Part shown: piece by piece, positions 59,101-64,000 of the stretch | Layout of the letters: each line of letters begins with the position of its first letter | Numbering within the stretch: position 1 is the first letter of the stretch | Assembly: GCA_039105265.1 (NCBI GenBank) | Contig: JAPFFF010000054.1 | Coordinates: 992,001-1,056,000, forward strand | Reading direction: 5' to 3' | Origin: Tritrichomonas musculus | Lineage: Eukaryota; Parabasalia; Tritrichomonadida; Tritrichomonadidae | Length of the DNA: 64,000 nt | The notes under the pieces: model-generated | Told to the model about the DNA's origin: nothing | What the model saw: the letters and a program-made list of their open reading frames with translations, nothing else | The model's database searches: none | Translations under genes and position numbers: made by a program

Positions 59101-62081
59101 TTAAATTTGATGAAAATATCACTCAAATTCATAAAATTGATTATGAACAATTTAGTCAAATCAAAAAATTTAAAAAGATAACCCTACCAAAATCTGCAAC
59201 AAGCATTGAAGCCAATACATTCATTAACTTCACAAATTTGGAAGAAATCACTATTCCAAATGAAGTTGCAGAAATTGGCCCTAACACGTTTAAAGGATGC
59301 ACAAAATTAAAAAAAATCTCACCACCGTCTTCTGAAGCATCTGTAGATGGACATACTAAAAAAGAACATACAGACAGCAATGATGTATTCATACCATTAT
59401 CAATTGAGAAAATAGGTGATTCAGCATTTGAAGGTTGCTCATCAATCTTAAAGCTCGAAATTCCTTTTTCCGTTAAAAACATTGGTCATCTTTCTTTCAA
59501 AGATTGCAAAAATTTAAAAGAACTCATAATTGATAACAATGAAACAACTGTTCAGGAAGATACATTTGAAAACTGTAACTCACTCCAACATTTAATATTT
59601 GGTACTTCAGTAAAACAAGTAAAAAGATTTATTGGTTTTAAAATATTACCAATAACAAAAGTTACAATGCAATCTTCAGTTTTTTCTATTGATCAATCTG
59701 CATTTTACGATTGTTCATCATTGACTGAAATCGATATACCTCCATCAGTAACATCTATTGGAGCCAATGCTTTTTATGAATGTATTTCTTTGAAAGGAGT
59801 TAAACTCCCTCCTAGACTAACCAAACTTGGCGAAAAATCTTTCCATTCTTGCATTTGTATCCAAGAAATAGTGATTCCTTCATCTATTACTGAAATAGAA
59901 TCCAAAGTTTTTTATGGATGCTCTTCATTGAAACAAATTCAAATAAAATCAAAATTAACTTCAATTGGACCTTCTGCATTTTTTGGATGTTCCTCACTTC
60001 CAACAATTGACATTCCTTCTTCAGTTACTAGCATTGGGTCAAAAGCTTTTTTTGGATGTTCTCAACTGGAAGCAATAAAGATTCCAAAAATCACTAAAAT
60101 TTGTAATTTCTCTTTTTGCGGATGTGCTTTATTACAAAAGATAACAATTCCTTCCACAGTTGAGGAAATAGATGACTATGCTTTCGAAAAATGCATTGGA
60201 TTAATAGAAGTTGAACTTGGATCTTCACTGACCAGAATTGGTTCACATGCTTTTTCAGGTTGCAAATTGATTAATCAAATCGTTATTCCTCCTTCTTTAA
60301 CTCAAATAGAAGATAATGCGTTCAATGATTGTGAATCTCTTTCATGCGTTACACTATCTTCTTACGAAACAAATATAGCAATGAATTCATTCAACAACTG
60401 CAAATCTCTTACTAAATTGATTCTTGGATCTTCAATTTATCACATAGAAGAATCAAAAATGAACAAAATTTCAACGATTAATGAAATTATTATTCCTGAC
60501 AGTGTTACATCAATATCATCTAAGGCTTTTAGTATGTGTTCAAATTTAACGCAAATTATAATTCCTCATTCAGTGAAAGAAATTGGATCTGGCGCTTTTA
60601 TTGGATGCTCATCGTTACAAAAAATCACAATTCATTCTGAAATTGAGAAAATTGAAGCCGATATGTTTATTAAATGCGACTCATTGAAAAATATTGAAAT
60701 TCCAACCTCTGTTAAGTCAATTGGATCAAGGGCATTTAATGCTTGCAAATCACTGAAAAAAATAATAATTCCCTCTTCGGTTCATGAAATTGGCGAAAAG
60801 GCTTTTTTTGAATGCCAAAATCTTCAAGAAATTTCAATTCCTTCATTGAAAATAATCGAATCTTCCGTTTTTGGATATTGCTCTTCATTAACCGAAATAA
60901 AAATTCCTGATTCCATCGAAAAAATTAAAAACAATGCGTTTATGAACTGTAAATCATTAAAAAAGATAAAAATACCATCAAACGTGAAGGAAATTGGACA
61001 TTGTTCTTTTAAAGATTGTGAAAAATTGAATGAATTGATAATGGATCCATATGAAACACAAATTCAGAATGATTCTTTTCTAAACTGCACATCATTGGTC
61101 CATTTTATATTTGATGAAAACATTACTCAAGTTCATCAGTATGATAATAAGCTAATTCCAACAATCAAAAAAGTCTCATTACCAAAGTCTGCTGAAATCA
61201 TTAAATGGAGTTCATTCAGTCAGTTCTCAACTTTAGAAGAAATCGTTATTCCATCAACCATTACTGAAATCAGTTCAAATTCATTCAATGAATGCATATC
61301 GTTAATTCAGATCACAATTCCATCTTCGGTCAGATCAATTGGTTCATCATCATTCAAAGGATGCTCTTCATTAAGACAAGTGACAATTCTTGGATCATTG
61401 GAAGAAATTGGTGACAATGTTTTCGATGGTTGCAAATCATTAGAGCAATTAGTGATACCTGATTCAGTAACAATAATAGGAGTTGGTGCTTTTGAACAAT
61501 GCACATCATTGAAACACATTATTCTGCCCTGTTCACTAAGAATAATAAAAGAAAAAGCTTTCTACGAGTGTTCTTCACTTGAAAAAATTGATATTCCATC
61601 TTCTGTAATTTCAATTGAAAAAGATGCCTTCAAGAACTGCACAGCTCTAGCAAAAATTGAAATCCCAGATTCTGTTAAAAGCATTGGATCAAATGCACTG
61701 TGTAACTGCTCATCACTGATGAATGTATCTATTCCTTTTGGCATCACAGAAATTAGTGAATCATTATTTAATGAATGCTCTAATTTAAAAGAAGCATCAA
61801 TTCCTAATTCTGTGTCATCAATTGGAAACAATGCATTTTATAAATGCTCTTCATTGGAAAAAATAGAAATACCTTCATCTGTGACATCAATTGGTGAAAA
61901 TGCGTTTTTTGAATGCTCGTCATTAAAACAAATAAGCATACCTAGCTCAGTCACTTCTATTGGTGCAAATGCATTCAAAAAATGCACAGAGTTGGCACAA
62001 ATAACTCTTCCTTCTTCCATTTCACCACGCAATATTGGCATTCAATCATTTTTTGGAAAAGTAAAAGTCAACAGAATTTGA
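56106..62081 (+). CDS. Protein kinase - Sel1-like - BspA-type leucine-rich repeat protein (1991 residues)
   Basis: Residues about 12-285 are a complete TKL-like kinase: IGESEFGLIYKV, lysine in CAAKYLQ, HRDLKPANILL, TDFGLSK, GTMFYSAPEIL, and DRPTFDQIV. About 360-540 is a Sel1-like helical region (FPVNVSLGIRYLTLSRENG; VPQNLDAAWKIL). From about 629 to 1985 come more than 50 BspA-type (LRR_5) repeats of 23 residues with consensus ITIPSSVTSIGxxAFxxCSSL. A short basic tail (GKVKVNRI) ends it. Unlike the BspA surface proteins of trichomonads there is no signal peptide and no membrane segment, so it should be intracellular. A variant LRR block with DPYxTxVxDDSFxxC recurs several times. Architecture suggests a signalling receptor or scaffold; the ligand is unknown. 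Confidence 0.92.
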   Translation: MEITDKILDINLFTKCEKIGESEFGLIYKVIRKDNGEICAAKYLQNSNILNLVREININAKISHPSIIKFIGYSLTNFENEEIPIIIMEYAREGSIDKCISKENHNLSSDEWNDTQKLIIIYGIASGMSYLHSHNIIHRDLKPANILLDDKFNPKITDFGLSKIIDDKTRLHSKIGFKGTMFYSAPEILNNYKYTKAGDVYAFGFLVYEILANNDKLYKFYNIATIRSDVSKGKRPDLERILDPAYRNLIEKCWATKAEDRPTFDQIVEDLEKNQDYITNLIDKQKYHDYIDEIKHSTIKFNNDPILKILKLPDLQDENDQYQITNTKRIAKEIKNEKFFSDKQFNELNDQCKQIVREAYSQPNEEKQFLIGTYLIEGKNDFPVNVSLGIRYLTLSRENGCLNSVIYYCMMVIKGKKVPQNLDAAWKILSNYTKSKDGRIFCLLGKIMKKRNEFKVAKKYYKIGIKLNDPESMYKYGIMMLEKENSKQKIDDGIELLNKAINKEHSKSKVYLTIFEQLKCKQSFKDLPEKIKHFFILQVIKYNKNKEAKITSTQVEMLYENQMLESNDFTNVLSIFDNISFEITYDSKKYEQILDQISKIKQKYFDITKVSVIIPVAKIQNKLGPKDMIDSFDIQYGAKIIGEKVFSGCSAIKQITLPSSIKSIGSKAFKECKSLEKITIPSFVTFIGDRAFSGCTLLNEIAIPSSVTSIGEKAFYNCSSLREIEIPSSISTIEKSSFEGCKSLKQVIIPLSVTSIGEKAFYNCSSLREIEIPSSISTIEKSSFEGCESLKQVIIPLSVTSIGEKAFMNCKSLTQIEITPKVLKIGPNAFDGCLSLKQISIDSLESIEDATFKKCSSLMQITIPSSVESISSNAFCECSNLTQISIPSSVKQIGASAFQKCILLEQVAIHSSIDIINANTFSGCSSLTHIKIPSSVNVINENAFLTCRSLKVIEIPPNVREIGKCSFRDCDNLELLVMDPYRTKVNDDSFQFCRSLVHFKFDENITQIHKIDYEQFSQIKKFKKITLPKSATSIEANTFINFTNLEEITIPNEVAEIGPNTFKGCTKLKKISPPSSEASVDGHTKKEHTDSNDVFIPLSIEKIGDSAFEGCSSILKLEIPFSVKNIGHLSFKDCKNLKELIIDNNETTVQEDTFENCNSLQHLIFGTSVKQVKRFIGFKILPITKVTMQSSVFSIDQSAFYDCSSLTEIDIPPSVTSIGANAFYECISLKGVKLPPRLTKLGEKSFHSCICIQEIVIPSSITEIESKVFYGCSSLKQIQIKSKLTSIGPSAFFGCSSLPTIDIPSSVTSIGSKAFFGCSQLEAIKIPKITKICNFSFCGCALLQKITIPSTVEEIDDYAFEKCIGLIEVELGSSLTRIGSHAFSGCKLINQIVIPPSLTQIEDNAFNDCESLSCVTLSSYETNIAMNSFNNCKSLTKLILGSSIYHIEESKMNKISTINEIIIPDSVTSISSKAFSMCSNLTQIIIPHSVKEIGSGAFIGCSSLQKITIHSEIEKIEADMFIKCDSLKNIEIPTSVKSIGSRAFNACKSLKKIIIPSSVHEIGEKAFFECQNLQEISIPSLKIIESSVFGYCSSLTEIKIPDSIEKIKNNAFMNCKSLKKIKIPSNVKEIGHCSFKDCEKLNELIMDPYETQIQNDSFLNCTSLVHFIFDENITQVHQYDNKLIPTIKKVSLPKSAEIIKWSSFSQFSTLEEIVIPSTITEISSNSFNECISLIQITIPSSVRSIGSSSFKGCSSLRQVTILGSLEEIGDNVFDGCKSLEQLVIPDSVTIIGVGAFEQCTSLKHIILPCSLRIIKEKAFYECSSLEKIDIPSSVISIEKDAFKNCTALAKIEIPDSVKSIGSNALCNCSSLMNVSIPFGITEISESLFNECSNLKEASIPNSVSSIGNNAFYKCSSLEKIEIPSSVTSIGENAFFECSSLKQISIPSSVTSIGANAFKKCTELAQITLPSSISPRNIGIQSFFGKVKVNRI
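58000..62030 (+). repeat. 69-bp coding repeat (BspA-type LRR units)
   Basis: Units of 23 codons, mostly diverged. One two-unit block of 138 bp is almost exactly duplicated (58,221-58,358 and 58,359-58,496), the only clearly recent copy event in this array. Confidence 0.85.
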
Positions 62082-62616
62082 TATTACTGGTTAATTTTAT
62101 ACTTTTAAATAAATAATGAAATATTTTCAACTAAAGTTTGAATCGCATTTATTCATTGTCTTTATAATTAATTGTCCATCAAGTTAATAAGAATAAATAG
62201 AAAAAAAAAAATGCTTTATAATCTAATCATATTTAAAGAAGATGATTGTTAATTAGGCAAATGTGATGAAAATAATAATGATTTTAACATTCTTTTATTT
62301 GAATGTTGAGACATTGATGAAATATCAAAATCATTTTTAAAAATCTAATTACATTTTTTTAAATAAAATTAGATTCTCTATTTTTCCTTTATGCGATTTT
62401 TTAAAAAATAATGATGTATCTTCTTTGATGTTAGATTCATTATATCAATTAATTTTACAAATATTGTTAGAAATATACTTTGATAATATTTTGATTAATC
62501 AGGCCATTAAAATAGGATTATATAGGCTTCATCTTCTTCATTTTGGTCAAAAATATTAATATTTCTTCATGAAATATCACCGTTTATTTTTCTTAACCGT
62601 TTATTAATTAATCCAA
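62082..62616. other. Intergenic, no gene seen
   Basis: AT-rich spacer between two plus-strand genes. Confidence 0.4.
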
Positions 62617-63441
62617 ATGTCTATTATTAAAAGAGTTATTATTCTGGGAATTGATGGAATGGGAAATTCCCCAAAATTACTAAATTTACCAGGTATAAAC
62701 ACAGTTTTAAAACATGGATTATTTACTTACAACGGAAAAACAGAATATCCGCCAATATCAGGAGAAGTATGGGGAACAATTTTACATGGAGTTTTACCAG
62801 GAGAGCACAAAATAACTAATGAAAGCGCAAAACTAAATTTATGGCCCACAAATTCACCGTATCCATCAATTTTCCGGATTATTCGCCAAAAATATCCAAA
62901 ATCAAATTTGGCATCAATTTGCAATTGGCAGCCAATTAATCATGGAATTATAGAACACAACATTAAAGTTAATTTTCATAGTGGTTCCGATTTATCTATT
63001 TTGAAAAAAGATAAATCATATATATTACACAACGATTTTAAATTACTTTTTTCTGTTTTTGATGATGTTGATCACGCAGGCCATCAATTTGGTTATTTCA
63101 CATCAAAATACTTTCAACAAGTTCAAAAAACAGACAAACAAATTCTTGAAATTATCAATGTGATTGAAAATAAAGGATGGTTTAGAGATTCATTAGTAAT
63201 GATTGTCACTGACCATGGCGGAGGAGGAGGAAATCCAAAAGATCATGGTGTTGATCATCCTAAAGATATGACTGTGTGTTTTGGAATGCGTGGTCCTGGA
63301 GTTCCTCATGCTGAAATCCAAAATTTCAGAAATTGCGATATTCCTTCAATCGCTGTTACGGCGCTCAACATTGAAAAACCTTCAAATTGGCAAGGAAAAA
63401 CATTACAAGAAATTATAAAACAAGTTAAACCGATAAAATAG
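62617..63441 (+). CDS. Alkaline-phosphatase-superfamily hydrolase (phosphodiesterase/nucleotide pyrophosphatase-like)
   Basis: 274 residues. Metal-site and active-site order of the superfamily is intact: GIDGMG with Asp13, PPISGEVWGTILHG with Ser48 as likely nucleophile (or Thr54), FDDVDHAGHQFG, VTDHGGGG, and HGVDHP. It would hydrolyse a phosphate mono- or diester with two divalent metals; the substrate cannot be read from sequence. It is shorter than eukaryotic NPPs, has no signal peptide or anchor, and is like compact bacterial members, so a laterally acquired cytosolic enzyme is likely. ATG at 62,617 fits the superfamily's first strand (RVIILGIDG). Stand-alone gene. Confidence 0.88.
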   Translation: MSIIKRVIILGIDGMGNSPKLLNLPGINTVLKHGLFTYNGKTEYPPISGEVWGTILHGVLPGEHKITNESAKLNLWPTNSPYPSIFRIIRQKYPKSNLASICNWQPINHGIIEHNIKVNFHSGSDLSILKKDKSYILHNDFKLLFSVFDDVDHAGHQFGYFTSKYFQQVQKTDKQILEIINVIENKGWFRDSLVMIVTDHGGGGGNPKDHGVDHPKDMTVCFGMRGPGVPHAEIQNFRNCDIPSIAVTALNIEKPSNWQGKTLQEIIKQVKPIK

Positions 63442-63659
63442 ATGAAATTATTTTAATCATAAAATGATATCAATTAGATATTGAAAATACTCTCAAAATT
63501 TTTGGATATTAATAAAAAACAGCAAATATAAATTTTCTTTAGAATTCAAGAATTTAATATTTTTTCAGCTTGCTAGAATTAATGATATACCATTTTATAT
63601 CAAAAAGGCTTAAATTTCTTTTTGATATTAATTTGTTGTAAAATTCATTCTACATAAGT

Positions 63660-64000
63660 TACTTGTTGAATTGTGTTGTTTATTCATTAGTTTTCACGAA
63701 CACTAATTATAACTTTTTCTTCCCATACATCATTTATTACTTATCTCAAACATATGTTCCGGCATATATTCAATTTTATATCAAGCGTAGAAGAATAACA
63801 AAAGAACAGCTGATAATGGTCATCTGCTGTATTCTTTTCGATTTTGAAAATTGTCATTTTAATCATTAGAAGAAAATATTACTATGAAAATAATCTTGGT
63901 TATTTAATTTCAGATGAAGAAGAACTGCCAAATGATAAAAGTGTAAAAAAAAGTAAAAATGATGAAGAACCTTTAATATCAGATGATTCAGATGTCAACT
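63660..64000 (+). pseudogene. Membrane-protein fragment at right edge, probably frameshifted
   Basis: An open frame without an ATG (63,663-63,869) codes for hydrophobic stretches ending in EQLIMVICCILFDFENC. From about 63,825 another frame carries AVFFSILKIVILIIRRKYYY then LISDEEELPNDKSVKKSKND, a plausible membrane span and acidic cytosolic tail, still open at the window edge. It may be one gene with a frameshift or the start of an unspliced or unknown gene; not identified. Confidence 0.3.

Noticed and set aside
58388-62041. Antisense frames across the LRR region
   Set aside because: Shadows of the 69-bp LRR repeats.
56106-62081. BspA-like surface adhesin
   Set aside because: LRRs are of that type, but there is a kinase at the N-terminus and no signal peptide or membrane span.
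63825-64000. Spliced gene with an intron at the right edge
   Set aside because: No trichomonad intron signals (GTAYGT 5' site or ACTAACACACAG 3' site) lie between the two frames; a frameshift is simpler.

Overview
The window is strongly AT-rich eukaryotic DNA with long intronless genes. The likely source is a trichomonad (Parabasalia), most like Tritrichomonas. The evidence is: a family style of protein kinases fused to RCC1, Sel1 or BspA-type leucine-rich repeats; trichomonad-type ankyrin and RCC1 gene relics; a TCA(+1)YW initiator a few bases upstream of many start codons; stop codons overlapping TAAA; and bacterial-type metabolic genes scattered among eukaryotic ones. The species call is inference; no rRNA or other marker gene lies in the window.

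Layout. Bases 1-20,800 are a head-to-tail tandem array (period about 8.15 kb, minus strand) of three nearly identical genes. Each codes for a 1715-residue actin-binding (tandem calponin-homology) protein with about 42 copies of a 28-residue proline-broken helical repeat; copy 1 runs off the left edge. Each spacer between genes contains a decayed RCC1-domain gene. At 22.1-25.9 kb is a large, possibly SEL1L/Hrd3-like type I membrane protein with an 18-bp minisatellite in its coding region. An ankyrin pseudogene, a phosphatidylinositol transfer protein and a degenerate caspase-fold protein follow.

Bases 29.7-37.6 kb are a graveyard: long gene-poor stretches, a broken virus-like element in two pieces, an RRM-protein pseudogene split by a TA-flanked TIR transposon, and a Tc1-type (DD34E) transposase relic. 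From 37.8 to 46.3 kb the region is gene-dense: an RCC1-coiled coil-kinase, an ABM-type monooxygenase-like gene, a BTB/discoidin-like protein, an unidentified protein and an HdhA-like short-chain dehydrogenase. At 48.4-62.1 kb are two giant kinase fusions (kinase-Sel1, kinase-Sel1-BspA LRR). Between them is a kinase pseudogene into which a 1.72-kb transposon with about 215-bp inverted repeats has inserted precisely. An alkaline-phosphatase-superfamily gene and an incomplete membrane-protein fragment close the window.

How the genes relate. There is no operon. The recurring themes are (1) internal minisatellites (84, 18, 108 and 69 bp) that keep reading frame and are being homogenised; (2) a toolkit of kinases joined to different repeat scaffolds, which suggests sensing or scaffolding roles; (3) single bacterial-type enzymes that fit acquisition from gut microbes.
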